Shown here: positions 1 through 7,967 of the stretch, piece by piece
Layout: each line of letters begins with the position of its first letter
Numbering within the stretch: the stretch's first letter is position 1
Assembly (NCBI GenBank): GCA_036389155.1
Contig: DASVQN010000028.1
Location: forward strand, 205,290-269,289
Source of the DNA: CADCVT01 sp036389155
Lineage (GTDB): Bacteria > Actinomycetota > Thermoleophilia > Solirubrobacterales > Solirubrobacteraceae
Direction of reading: 5' to 3'
DNA: 64,000 nt
The notes under the pieces: generated by a model
Database searches by the model: none
What the model was told of the DNA's origin: nothing
The model's input: the letters and a program-made list of their open reading frames with translations, nothing else
Program-made: the position numbers and the translations under genes

Positions 1-31
1 TGCGAGCGGCCTTCGTTCTCAGTCGGCTTCA

Positions 32-57
32 GCAGGCAGCTGGCGAGAGTTGCCTGC
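32..57 (-). terminator. Hairpin past tRNA-fMet, terminator-like
   Basis: A 7-base inverted repeat (32-38 with 51-57, GCAGGCA/TGCCTGC) with a 12-base loop lies about 15 bases beyond the 3' end of the tRNA on its own strand. No U-run follows, so it may be a weak terminator or chance. Confidence 0.3.
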
Positions 58-72
58 GTTGGTCGGCCTCGA

Positions 73-146
<74 letters not shown>

Positions 147-157
147 GCGTGGGTCGA

Positions 158-163
158 ACTATA
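158..163 (-). promoter_or_regulatory. -10 box of the tRNA-fMet promoter
   Basis: The minus strand reads TATAGT here, close to the TATAAT consensus, about 12 bases upstream of the mature tRNA 5' end. A weak -35 candidate (TAGAAC) lies 17 bases further upstream, inside the end of the preceding small gene. Confidence 0.5.
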
Positions 164-183
164 GCGCCGGTTGGCGGGCGGTT

Positions 184-408
184 CTACTCGACTCTTCCGA
201 CGTGGCCGGGCTTGTGTGGCTCGTTGCTCGGGCCTGTCTCGCGGGTCTTGCGCGAATAGGTCCTGAAGGCCATGAAGATCGCGACCGCGACGAGGATCGC
301 GAGGCCGAATCCGAGCAGGATCAGGCCGATTCCCGTTCCCTCGTCGGGCGGCTCCTGGGTGCCCCTCTGGGCGAGGATGGTGATGAACGCGAGCACGCTA
401 ACCCCCAC
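184..408 (-). CDS. Small single-pass membrane protein
   Basis: I do not recognise a family. The 74-residue product has a clear membrane segment at about residues 26-49 (GIGLILLGFGLAILVAVAIF) followed by a basic tail (RTYSRKTR), which suggests an inward-facing C-terminus. The first GTG (406-408) lies inside the preceding 46-codon gene. An alternative GTG at 394-396 begins one base after that gene's TAG and would shorten the protein by four residues. Either way the two genes look translationally coupled. The tRNA-fMet gene follows on the same strand. Function unknown. Confidence 0.55.
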   Translation of the reverse strand: MGVSVLAFITILAQRGTQEPPDEGTGIGLILLGFGLAILVAVAIFMAFRTYSRKTRETGPSNEPHKPGHVGRVE

Positions 409-538
409 GGACCTCTTCGAGCTCGTCGTCGCCGGACTTCGCCGTCGACGGGTCGTTCTCGACCTGCTCCGCGAACTCCTCGGGGCTCTCGTCGCCCGTG
501 CTCTCGATCTGCTCGTTCGGGTTCTCGGGTGTCTCCAT
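398..538 (-). CDS. Very small acidic protein (46 aa)
   Basis: An ATG-started frame of 46 codons encodes a strongly acidic, hydrophilic peptide (METPENPNEQIES... ending LEEVRGG) with about 15 Asp/Glu, no hydrophobic core and probably no fixed fold. Support comes from its position: its TAG overlaps or abuts the start of the downstream membrane-protein gene, and it is divergent from the dehydrogenase gene that begins 16 bases away. No family is recognised. It is too short for certainty. Confidence 0.45.
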   Translation of the reverse strand: METPENPNEQIESTGDESPEEFAEQVENDPSTAKSGDDELEEVRGG

Positions 539-554
539 GCGGCAGGCTCTACCC

Positions 555-1418
555 ATGCCGCGCGTTCTGGTCACCCGGACCCTCCCTTTTCCAGCTCTCG
601 ACCGATTGGCGGAGCGTCATGAGCTGATCGAGGACCGTGCGGAAGCGGAGGGTGTCCTGTGCCTCCTGACCGATCGGATCGATGCGGGCTTCCTCGATCA
701 AGCGCCGAAGCTGCGCGTCGTGTCGAACTTCGCGGTGGGCGCGGACAATGTGGACCTCCCCGAAGCCAAGCGGCGGGGGATCGCCGTCGGCGTGACTCCC
801 GGCGTCCTCACCGACGCGACCGCGGACCTCACCATGGCGCTGATCCTCGCCGCGACGCGAGGCCTGCCGGGCGCGGCGCGGGACGCGCGCGACGGGAAGT
901 GGCGGACCTGGGAGCCGGCGGGCTGGCTGGGGCTGGAGCTCAAAGGAGCGAGCCTGGCCGTGGTCGGCTTCGGGCGGATCGGGCAGGCGGTGGCGACACG
1001 GGCCGAGGCGTTCGGGATGGAGGTCGTGCCGGTGCGGCGGAATGACCCTCTCCCGCAGGCGGACGTCGTCTCCCTCCACGCGCCGCTGACGGAGGAGACG
1101 CGGGGGATGATCGGCGCCAAGCAACTGCGAGCGATGAAGCCGGGAACGGTCCTCGTGAACACCGCCCGCGGCGGGCTGATCGACACGGAGGCGCTGGTCG
1201 AGGTGGTGAGGGAGGGCCGAATCACGGTCGCCCTCGACGTCACCGATCCCGAACCGCTGCCGCCGAACCACCCGCTCTTCGCACTCGAGAACGCGCTGGT
1301 CGTCCCTCACATCGGCAGCGCGACGCACGCCACGCGGGAACGGATGGCGGACCTGGCGGTCGACAGCCTCCTCGCCGGCCTCGACGGGCGCCCGCTCCCG
1401 CACCCGGCCGGCGGGTAG
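555..1418 (+). CDS. D-isomer-specific 2-hydroxyacid dehydrogenase, compact
   Basis: A 287-residue NAD(P)-dependent oxidoreductase of the glyoxylate/hydroxypyruvate reductase and phosphoglycerate dehydrogenase superfamily. The Rossmann motif GFGRIG is at residues 138-143, and the catalytic set is complete: Arg205 (NTARGG), Glu233 (DPEP) and His252 (PHIGSAT). I chose the ATG at 555 because MPRVLVTRTLP is the usual family N-terminus; an earlier frame-open GTG adds residues unlike the family. The cofactor-binding loop after GMEVVPVRRN is unusually short: it reaches ADVVSLHAPL about 15 residues sooner than normal. VRR after beta-2 would favour NADPH. Substrate cannot be read from sequence. ppx follows 13 bases later on the same strand. 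Confidence 0.88.
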   Translation: MPRVLVTRTLPFPALDRLAERHELIEDRAEAEGVLCLLTDRIDAGFLDQAPKLRVVSNFAVGADNVDLPEAKRRGIAVGVTPGVLTDATADLTMALILAATRGLPGAARDARDGKWRTWEPAGWLGLELKGASLAVVGFGRIGQAVATRAEAFGMEVVPVRRNDPLPQADVVSLHAPLTEETRGMIGAKQLRAMKPGTVLVNTARGGLIDTEALVEVVREGRITVALDVTDPEPLPPNHPLFALENALVVPHIGSATHATRERMADLAVDSLLAGLDGRPLPHPAGG

Positions 1419-1431
1419 GGTCCGCCGCCGC

Positions 1432-2355
1432 ATGCGCGTCGCCGTCGTCGACATCGGGACGAACTCGACCCGGCTCCTCGTCGCGGAGGTGCACGAAGGG
1501 CGGGTGGTCGAGGAGCTCGCGCGCGAGTCTCGGGTGACGCGTCTCGGGCAGGGCGTGGACGCCACGGGCTCGCTCTCCGACGAGGCGATGGACCGCGTCT
1601 TCGCGGTGCTGGCCGACTACCGCGCCGCGATCGACGAGCTGAAGGCCGACAGGACGACCGCCGTGCTCACGAGCGCGGTCCGGGACGCGTCGAACGGCAG
1701 CGACTTCCAGCGGGAGGTGAAGGCGCGCTTCAACCTCGAGGGGCGGGTCATCCCGGGCGCGGAGGAGGCCGCCCTCACCTTCCTCGGCGCGACGAGCGAG
1801 CGCGACGACGGCGCGGACGGCGGCGAGTGCGTGGTGATCGACATCGGCGGCGGCTCGACGGAGGTCGTGGTCGGCCGCGGGAAGGACGTCTCGTTCTTCG
1901 TCTCCATGCAGGTCGGCGTGGTGCGCCAGACCGAGCGCCACCTCGAGAACGACCCGCCGACGCACGAAGAGCTGACGTCGCTGGCGGAGGAGGTCGCGGC
2001 GCGGATCGACGACGAGGTCCCACGGGACGTGCGCGCGCGCGTCAACACCGCGATCGCCGTCGCCGGTACCGCGACATCCTGCGCCGCGATCGACCTCGCG
2101 CTCGACCCGTACGACGCGAGCAGGACGCACGGCCACCACCTCCCCCTCGCCCGCCTGGACGAGCTGCTCGCCCGCCTGGCGCAGATGCCCAACCACGAGC
2201 GCCGCACCGTCGTCGGCCTGCACCCCGACCGGGCGCCGACGATCGTCGCGGGGGTCGCGGTGTTGATCGAGGTCCTGCGCGCGTTCGGGCTGGAGGAGGT
2301 CGAGGTGTCCGAGCACGACATCCTGCGCGGCGCGGCGCTGAGGCTGGCCAACTGA
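1432..2355 (+). CDS. ppx: Exopolyphosphatase (Ppx/GppA family)
   Basis: 307 residues with the ASKHA-type phosphate loops DIGTNST (7-13) and VIDIGGGSTE (about 135-144) and the catalytic glutamate region EEAALTFLG (111-119). The length matches the short actinobacterial Ppx, which lacks the C-terminal HD-like half of the E. coli enzyme. It should release phosphate from polyphosphate or from pppGpp in the cytoplasm; family members differ and the sequence does not decide. Probably co-transcribed with the dehydrogenase upstream. A candidate structured RNA lies directly downstream. Confidence 0.9.
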   Translation: MRVAVVDIGTNSTRLLVAEVHEGRVVEELARESRVTRLGQGVDATGSLSDEAMDRVFAVLADYRAAIDELKADRTTAVLTSAVRDASNGSDFQREVKARFNLEGRVIPGAEEAALTFLGATSERDDGADGGECVVIDIGGGSTEVVVGRGKDVSFFVSMQVGVVRQTERHLENDPPTHEELTSLAEEVAARIDDEVPRDVRARVNTAIAVAGTATSCAAIDLALDPYDASRTHGHHLPLARLDELLARLAQMPNHERRTVVGLHPDRAPTIVAGVAVLIEVLRAFGLEEVEVSEHDILRGAALRLAN

Positions 2356-2408
2356 GTGGCTCCGCGCCGCGCGTAGCGCAGGTACCGAGTTTCTCAACAC
2401 AATCTCGA

Positions 2409-2623
2409 CGAATGTTCGATGGGCACGCCATCAGGGGCCGTCGATACTGCGAGGCGGCCGGGGAAGAGCTCTGCTCCATCCGGCTGCATAGGTCGGGCGA
2501 AGCCGCTTAGACGGCGCCTCCCGCCGCCCGACCACCCAATCGGCCCTTTCATGGCACGTACCCCTGCCCGTCCTGACGGGGCCACTTCGGAAGCCGCCCC
2601 CCTCGTGGGGGCGGTTTCCTTTT
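2409..2623 (+). ncRNA. Candidate structured small RNA in the ppx 3' gap
   Basis: This 330-base convergent gap (2356-2685) holds no convincing protein gene but folds strongly. Outer stem 2427-2440 pairs with 2541-2555 (about 13 bp, one bulge, one mismatch). Inside sit two hairpins: 2454-2461/2480-2487 (8 bp) and a perfect 9 bp stem 2491-2499/2525-2533. Together they form a three-way junction. A small hairpin at about 2566-2582 and an intrinsic terminator follow. Size (about 200 nt) and isolation would suit a 6S-like or other standalone RNA, but the branched fold is not classic 6S and I cannot name it. No clear promoter is seen (CACAAT at 2397-2402 is a weak -10 candidate). Confidence 0.55.
2591..2623 (+). 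terminator. Intrinsic terminator
   Basis: Eight consecutive G-C pairs (2594-2601 with 2607-2614) extended by a G-U and two A-U pairs, a five-base loop, then TTTCCTTTT. The U-rich side exists only on the plus strand. It ends either the ppx message or the candidate RNA. Confidence 0.85.
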
Positions 2624-2685
2624 ATGGGCTTGACTGACGCTCAGCCGCTGAAGAGGAGCGCGGCGCGGGCGCCGGAGCCGTCGCG

Positions 2686-5600
2686 CTACAGCCGCCGGGA
2701 GACGAGCACCCTGGTCGCCGACGTGGCGCCCGCACGGGCCGTCAGCCGGATCCGGTAGTCGCCGCGCGCGCGACCCCGGGCACCCAGCCGGAGGCGGTGC
2801 GTCGCGCCGGCCCGCCGCGCCGTGGGGCCGAACCGCTGCAGCACGCGACGCCCGCGGCGGATCTCGATCGTGACGGTCGCATCGCGCTTCAGCCGGTAGG
2901 CGACGCTGAGCGTGCGGTTCGCACGGCCGCCGAAGGCGGGACCGCCCAGCTTGAACAGGCCGACCAGGTCGCACGAGCTGCGGTGGTCGAACCCGGGCCG
3001 CTTCGACCACCGGCCGCCACGACGGAGCAACGCCAGCCGGCGCACGTCGACGCGACCGTCCGCGTGTTCGCTGCGGAAGCGCACGAAGTACAAGCCGTCG
3101 GTCACCTTCCGCCCGCGCGCGTTCGCCTTCCCGTTCCAGGTGAACGCGGCGAGCGCGTTCTCGAACCGCGCGACGAGCCGCTCGCCGATCAGGCGCCGCC
3201 CTCGCGAGGCCTGGAAGATGTCCACCCGCGCCCGCGCGCCCGAACGCTGCGCGAGCGAGAGACGCACGCGGCGGCCGAGCGGGCCCGCGCCGACAGAGCG
3301 CAGCGACGCGCTGGTCGCGCACGCCGCGACCTCGGGACCGGGGGGCTTCGGCCCCTCGGGTGGCCGCGTGCCGCCCGGCGGGGTGCCGCCGGGAGGAGTG
3401 GTCGGGTTCGTGCTGCCGGGTACGCCGGGGGCGTCATCACCGGCCGGGCCGACCTCCGTGGTCACGCTCGCCGAGTCGTTGGCCGGCTCGCGATCGCTGA
3501 CGTTGCCGCGGATGTCCGCGCCGTTGACGAGCTCCCCCTCGCGGTCGGGCGTGACGGCGACCGTCACGGTCGCGGTGCCATTGGATGCGAGCGTCCCGAG
3601 GGCACACTCGAGCCTCTCGCCCGTCCGCTCGCAGGTGCCCTGCGACGGCTGCACCGCGCCGATCGCGACGTCCGCCGGGAGGTCATCGGTCACCGTCGTC
3701 GCCTTCGACGGGCTCGGCCCGGCGTTGTGCGCGGTGAGCGTGTACACGAGCTGCTCGCCGACGCGTGCGGGGTCGGGCGTTGCGCTCTTGGCGATCGACA
3801 GGTCGGCGACCGGGCGCGGGTCCTCGAGCAGCAGCTCGGCGTTGCGGTCGTTGATCGTCCCCCGCCCGCTGCCGTCGTTGTCCGGGTCGTTGTAGGAGAG
3901 CGTGCGCCCGATCGAGGCGAGCTGCGCCTCGGTGAAGCTCGCGGCGCAGTCGGGCTGCGGCGTCGGGGCGTCCGGGCAGTCGGGCGGCGCGGTCGCGGGC
4001 GACGCGTGGTCGATCACCGTGTTGAAGATCGAGAACGTCCCGTCGCGGTTGTCCATCATGTCGACCAGCCGGCTCTGGTTCGGCGGGTCGATGACCGCGG
4101 AGGTGTTGATCTCCCACCAGGTGGTGCCGTCGGTGCGGACGAACGGCGTGAGCCGGTGCTCGTGCGTGTGCCCGGGGATGTAGGCGACGACGTTCGGGAA
4201 CTGGTCGATCAGCTCGACGAAGCTCTCGTGCGCCGCGTCGCCGCCGGCGCATGTCGAGTTCTGCGCGTCGGTGCCGTTGTGCAGGCAGCCGACGCCGGGC
4301 GTGTCCGGGTCGTCGTCGGACGGGCGGGGGTCGTGGTCGCAGCCGGGGTTCGGGTCGTGCCCGTGCTCGTCGTCCGGCCCCGGCGAGCAGGCCGCCGCCT
4401 GCTCGTCACGGATCTGGGTGCTCATGCTCCGCACGGGGTGATGGCCGAAGACGACGACGATCTCGTCGCGCTCCTTCGCGCCCGCCAGCTCACGCTTGAG
4501 CCACTGGAACTGCGGGTCGTCGAGGTTGCCGTTCGACGACCCGGGCGTCGACGGCTGGCCCGGTAGGAGGGTCTCCGCGGTCTGGCCGCCCTCGGAGTTG
4601 GTGTCGATCGAGATGAATCGGACGCCGGGCGTCTGCTTCGGATTCCAGGCGTAGTAGGACGCGGCTCCGCCGGACTCCGCGTTCTCCTCCGGATCGACGC
4701 GTGCAAAGCCGTGGTCGTCGTCGCCCTCGCCCTCGTCCGATGCGCCGTAGATCTGCTTGATCTGGGGCTTGGAGACGAACTGGCGGCGCGGGTCGGGCGG
4801 CACGAGCATCCCGACGGCGGCCGGGGAGAGCAGCAGGTTCGGATCCGGACCGTCGAGGCCCGGCGGCTGCTGCGTCGGGTCGTTCGTCGTCCCCAGCGCC
4901 TTGAAGCAACCGGTGGCGACGTCCTCCAGCGCGGCGATCGCATCCTCGTTGCCCTGGACCAGCACGTCGTGGTTGCCGTTCGTGATGTAGAACGGGACGT
5001 CCAGCCCCTCGGGGTCGACGGGGATCTGCTGTGCGCGGTCCATGAGCCCGTCGTACTCCGGCCAGTCGATCCAGTCCGGCGCCTGCGGCTGGTCGGGGTC
5101 GTAGTAGAGCGGGGTGACGGGGCCGCCGATCGGATAGTCGTCGTAGTCCTGGACGCCGGTGTACTTGGCTCCCTCGGCCGCCGCGCCCGCGGCACCGCCT
5201 TCCTGCGCGACGAACGCAGTGCAGCTCGAGCCGAGCGAGGCCGGGTTCGCGTAGTCCGCGGCCTGGCTGAGGCCGCTGTTGAAGTTGAGCGGCCCGTTGC
5301 CCTCGAGCAGGTCGCGCACCCAGACCGTCTCGTTGAGGTGCTGGTTGTCGGCCTGATCGCCGGTGAGCAGCGCGAAGTCCATCGCGTTCCGAGTCCCGTC
5401 GCCCTGCGCGACCGGGCTCGCCGCGGCGTAGTGGTTGATCTGGCGGACGGTCGCCTCGATCTGAAACGGCGTGAAGCCCTCCTGCGGGCGCCAGGCCGAC
5501 GACGGGCCCGGATCCACGAACTCCACGCGCGCCGGCGACTCCTCGTCGGCGAGCTGGAAGTCGGTCATCTGACTCACGTAGACGAGCGAGCGGCGGCGCT

Positions 5601-5886
5601 GGGCGCGGCCCGCCTGCGCCGTCGGGATGCTCGTGTTCGCCTCGTGCGGCCCGTCGCGGACGATGTACGGCTCGCCGGCACCGAGCTCGAGGTCGGTGTA
5701 GCCGCCTCCGGGCGCCGCGATGGGCACGATCGTCTGGTCGACGGTGGTGTGGCCCTCGGTGTCGATCCCGCCGAGGTGCGAGGCGCCCGCCGTGCCCGCG
5801 AGTGCGGCGAGGACGGAGGCGAGGACCAGAGCCCTCCCGGTGCCGCGGCCGCGCGGGCCTGGCACCTTTCGCTGACTCAGGTTCAC
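2686..5886 (-). CDS. Large secreted metallophosphoesterase with DUF11 and FlgD-like domains
   Basis: 1066 residues from the GTG at 5886, chosen because it puts a signal peptide (RALVLASVLAALAGTAGA, about 17-34) at the N-terminus. The calcineurin-like phosphoesterase domain (about 70-650) shows TDFQLAD, LLTGDQAD, ITNGNHD, VFGHHP and IPGHTHEH; the usual first D-x-H reads D-x-Q. It resembles the actinobacterial PPA1498-type family (TIGR03767). Next come a DUF11 beta domain (about 690-800), a Pro/Gly linker and two FlgD-like Ig domains. The tail suggests export and association with the cell surface. Substrate unknown. Its start is 25 bp from a divergent lipoprotein gene. Confidence 0.82.
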   Translation of the reverse strand: MNLSQRKVPGPRGRGTGRALVLASVLAALAGTAGASHLGGIDTEGHTTVDQTIVPIAAPGGGYTDLELGAGEPYIVRDGPHEANTSIPTAQAGRAQRRRSLVYVSQMTDFQLADEESPARVEFVDPGPSSAWRPQEGFTPFQIEATVRQINHYAAASPVAQGDGTRNAMDFALLTGDQADNQHLNETVWVRDLLEGNGPLNFNSGLSQAADYANPASLGSSCTAFVAQEGGAAGAAAEGAKYTGVQDYDDYPIGGPVTPLYYDPDQPQAPDWIDWPEYDGLMDRAQQIPVDPEGLDVPFYITNGNHDVLVQGNEDAIAALEDVATGCFKALGTTNDPTQQPPGLDGPDPNLLLSPAAVGMLVPPDPRRQFVSKPQIKQIYGASDEGEGDDDHGFARVDPEENAESGGAASYYAWNPKQTPGVRFISIDTNSEGGQTAETLLPGQPSTPGSSNGNLDDPQFQWLKRELAGAKERDEIVVVFGHHPVRSMSTQIRDEQAAACSPGPDDEHGHDPNPGCDHDPRPSDDDPDTPGVGCLHNGTDAQNSTCAGGDAAHESFVELIDQFPNVVAYIPGHTHEHRLTPFVRTDGTTWWEINTSAVIDPPNQSRLVDMMDNRDGTFSIFNTVIDHASPATAPPDCPDAPTPQPDCAASFTEAQLASIGRTLSYNDPDNDGSGRGTINDRNAELLLEDPRPVADLSIAKSATPDPARVGEQLVYTLTAHNAGPSPSKATTVTDDLPADVAIGAVQPSQGTCERTGERLECALGTLASNGTATVTVAVTPDREGELVNGADIRGNVSDREPANDSASVTTEVGPAGDDAPGVPGSTNPTTPPGGTPPGGTRPPEGPKPPGPEVAACATSASLRSVGAGPLGRRVRLSLAQRSGARARVDIFQASRGRRLIGERLVARFENALAAFTWNGKANARGRKVTDGLYFVRFRSEHADGRVDVRRLALLRRGGRWSKRPGFDHRSSCDLVGLFKLGGPAFGGRANRTLSVAYRLKRDATVTIEIRRGRRVLQRFGPTARRAGATHRLRLGARGRARGDYRIRLTARAGATSATRVLVSRRL

Positions 5887-5911
5887 CGCGTGCAACCGTA
5901 TCCTGGCGGGC

Positions 5912-6316
5912 GTGGCTGCGCGCCGGTTCGTCCCTCCGCTGGCCACCGCCGCTCTGCTTGCCGCCGGCTGTGGCGGTGACCCGCCTGCTCCCCCCTCGCC
6001 GCCCGCGAAGCTCACGCACGAAGAGCGCCAGCTCGTGCGCGTCTACGAGGGCCGCATCGAGACGCACTGCATCCGCGTCGCGCGCTCGGTCGTCGACCCG
6101 CGCAAGGCACCGACGCCGCGCCAGGAGGAGCGCGCGTTCGCGGCCGCGGACGCCTTCGCCGCCCTCGCCACGCGCAAGCCGAAGGCCCCGATCGACGTGG
6201 GCCAGGACCTGCGCCTGTACCTCAGCGACGTCGTCGAGAACCTCGAGGGCTCGAACTGCGACCCGCGGATGGTCGCGCGGCTCGAGCGCGCACTCGACGC
6301 GATCCCGAACGAGTAG
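5912..6316 (+). CDS. Small lipoprotein
   Basis: 134 residues starting at a GTG. The N-terminus is a lipoprotein signal with lipobox LAAGC and Cys at residue 20, followed by a Pro-rich linker (DPPAPPSPPAK) and a helical domain with two further cysteines (THCIR and SNCDPR) that could form a disulfide outside the membrane. No family recognised. The gene is divergent from the metallophosphoesterase, with only 25 bp to share promoters, and converges on the ilvG stop 5 bp away. Confidence 0.7.
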   Translation: MAARRFVPPLATAALLAAGCGGDPPAPPSPPAKLTHEERQLVRVYEGRIETHCIRVARSVVDPRKAPTPRQEERAFAAADAFAALATRKPKAPIDVGQDLRLYLSDVVENLEGSNCDPRMVARLERALDAIPNE

Positions 6317-6321
6317 CGCGC

Positions 6322-7956
6322 CTAGGCCAGGTTCGACCTGCGCGGGTAGACGACCGTCGGGTCCGTGAGCACGTTCACGAGCGCCGGCTTGCCCGCCGAG
6401 AAGGCGCGCTCCAGCGCGGGCTTGAACTCGCCCGGCGACCGCACGAGCTCGCCGTGCCCGCCGAGCGCCTCGACCATCTGGTCGTAGCGCCGCTCGGGCA
6501 CGAGGTCCGCCGCCACGCTGTAGCCGTAGAGGAACTCCATCGGATGCTTCTCGAGCGCCCAGATCCCGTTGTTGCCCATCACGCCGACGACGTCCACGCC
6601 GTGCCGCGAGAGCGTGTCGAACTCCATCCCGCCGAAGCCGAAGGCGCCATCTCCCAACAGCAACACGACCTGGCGGTCGGGGTGCGCGATCTTCGCCGCG
6701 AGCGCATATCCAGGGCCGCTCCCCAGACACCCGAACGGGCCCGGGTCGAGCCAGCAGCCGGGCTGGTAGGTGTCGACGACGCGCCCCGCGTAGGACACGA
6801 AGTCGCCGCCGTCGCCGATGACGATCGCGTCGCGGTCAAGCATCTCGCCGAGCTCGCGGTACAGCCGCATCGGGTGCAGCGGCGCGCGGTCGTCGTCGAG
6901 CTCGGCGCGCTCGGCCTCGCGCTTCTCCGTCTCGACGGACCGGAGGTGCGCGATCCATGGCTCGTGGTCGGCCGAGTCGCCGGAGGCCAAGGCATCGAGG
7001 GTGGCGGGAAGCGCTCCGTACAGCTCGGCCGCAACCGATCGCGGGTGGTCGCGCGCAGGTTCGGCAGGCTGGACGACGATGATCTCCGTCTCCTCGCCGA
7101 ACGACGCGCCGAACCCGAGGCGGAAGTCCATCGGAACGCCGATGACCACGGCGACGTCGGCGTCCTTCAGCCCGGCGGAGCGGGCACGGCTGAAGTACAG
7201 CTCGTGATCGGCGGGCACGCACCCGCGCGCGAGGCCGTTCAGGAACACCGGGATGCGCAGCGACTCCGCAAGCCGGACAAGCGCGTCCTCGCCGCGCCCC
7301 CAGTACAGGTTCGTCCCGGCCATGATCACCGGACGCTCAGCCTCGCGGAGGAGGGCGAGAGCGGCGTCGGTGTCGGGCGCAGGAGGGCCGGAGGATGGAT
7401 CGGGAAGAGACGTGGGTCCGGAGTCGTCCGGTGCCTCCATGAACACGTGGTCCAGAGGGAAGTCGACGAAGGTGGGGCCGGTCCAGGGCGTGACAGCAGA
7501 GACGAGCGCCTCGTCGACGAGCGATGGGATCTCGGCGGTCGAATCCGCCGTCGTCGCCAGCTTCACCAGCGGCCGCACGAACGGCACGTGGTCGATCTCC
7601 TGCAGCGACCCCTGCCCCCAGCGCATCGCCGGCGCGCGCCCGCCGAGGACCACCATCGGCGAGTTGTTCATCGAAGCGGAGGCGATCGCGCTCATCCCGT
7701 TCGTGACGCCCGGCCCGGCGGTCAGCGCGCACACGCCCGGCTGCCGCGTCACCTTCGCCCACCCCTCCGCCGCGAACGCCGCGCTCTGCTCGTGGCGGAC
7801 GTCGACGATGTCGATGCCCTCCTCCCGGCATCCGTCGTAGATCGAGAAGAGGTGGCCGCCGGACAGCGTGAACAGCTTCGTCACGCCGTGCGCGCGCAGG
7901 CGGCGCGCGATCAGGCGGCCGCCGTGGAGCGTGGCGGCGGAGGTCTCGGTCGACAT
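6322..7956 (-). CDS. ilvG: Acetolactate synthase-like ThDP enzyme, IlvG type
   Basis: 544 residues covering the N-terminal, central and C-terminal ThDP domains in full. Glu56 in RHEQSAAFAAEGW is the cofactor-activating glutamate, and GDGAFGFGGMEFDTL to GNN forms the Mg/ThDP motif. From memory it closely resembles mycobacterial Rv1820 (IlvG) along its whole length, including the ending YPRRSNLA. That protein is annotated as acetolactate synthase, though related oxalyl-CoA decarboxylases and lyases share the fold. No small regulatory subunit or other ilv gene is nearby. Start: ATG at 7954-7956, 11 bp after the cyclase stop, so very probably in the same transcript. Confidence 0.85.
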   Translation of the reverse strand: MSTETSAATLHGGRLIARRLRAHGVTKLFTLSGGHLFSIYDGCREEGIDIVDVRHEQSAAFAAEGWAKVTRQPGVCALTAGPGVTNGMSAIASASMNNSPMVVLGGRAPAMRWGQGSLQEIDHVPFVRPLVKLATTADSTAEIPSLVDEALVSAVTPWTGPTFVDFPLDHVFMEAPDDSGPTSLPDPSSGPPAPDTDAALALLREAERPVIMAGTNLYWGRGEDALVRLAESLRIPVFLNGLARGCVPADHELYFSRARSAGLKDADVAVVIGVPMDFRLGFGASFGEETEIIVVQPAEPARDHPRSVAAELYGALPATLDALASGDSADHEPWIAHLRSVETEKREAERAELDDDRAPLHPMRLYRELGEMLDRDAIVIGDGGDFVSYAGRVVDTYQPGCWLDPGPFGCLGSGPGYALAAKIAHPDRQVVLLLGDGAFGFGGMEFDTLSRHGVDVVGVMGNNGIWALEKHPMEFLYGYSVAADLVPERRYDQMVEALGGHGELVRSPGEFKPALERAFSAGKPALVNVLTDPTVVYPRRSNLA

Positions 7957-7967
7957 GCGCGCGGACG

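Noticed and set aside
2419..2637. A 72-codon plus-strand frame in the ppx 3' gap
   Set aside because: Its composition (Pro/Arg/Ala) matches no domain and it runs through the intrinsic terminator; the stem pairing explains the region better.
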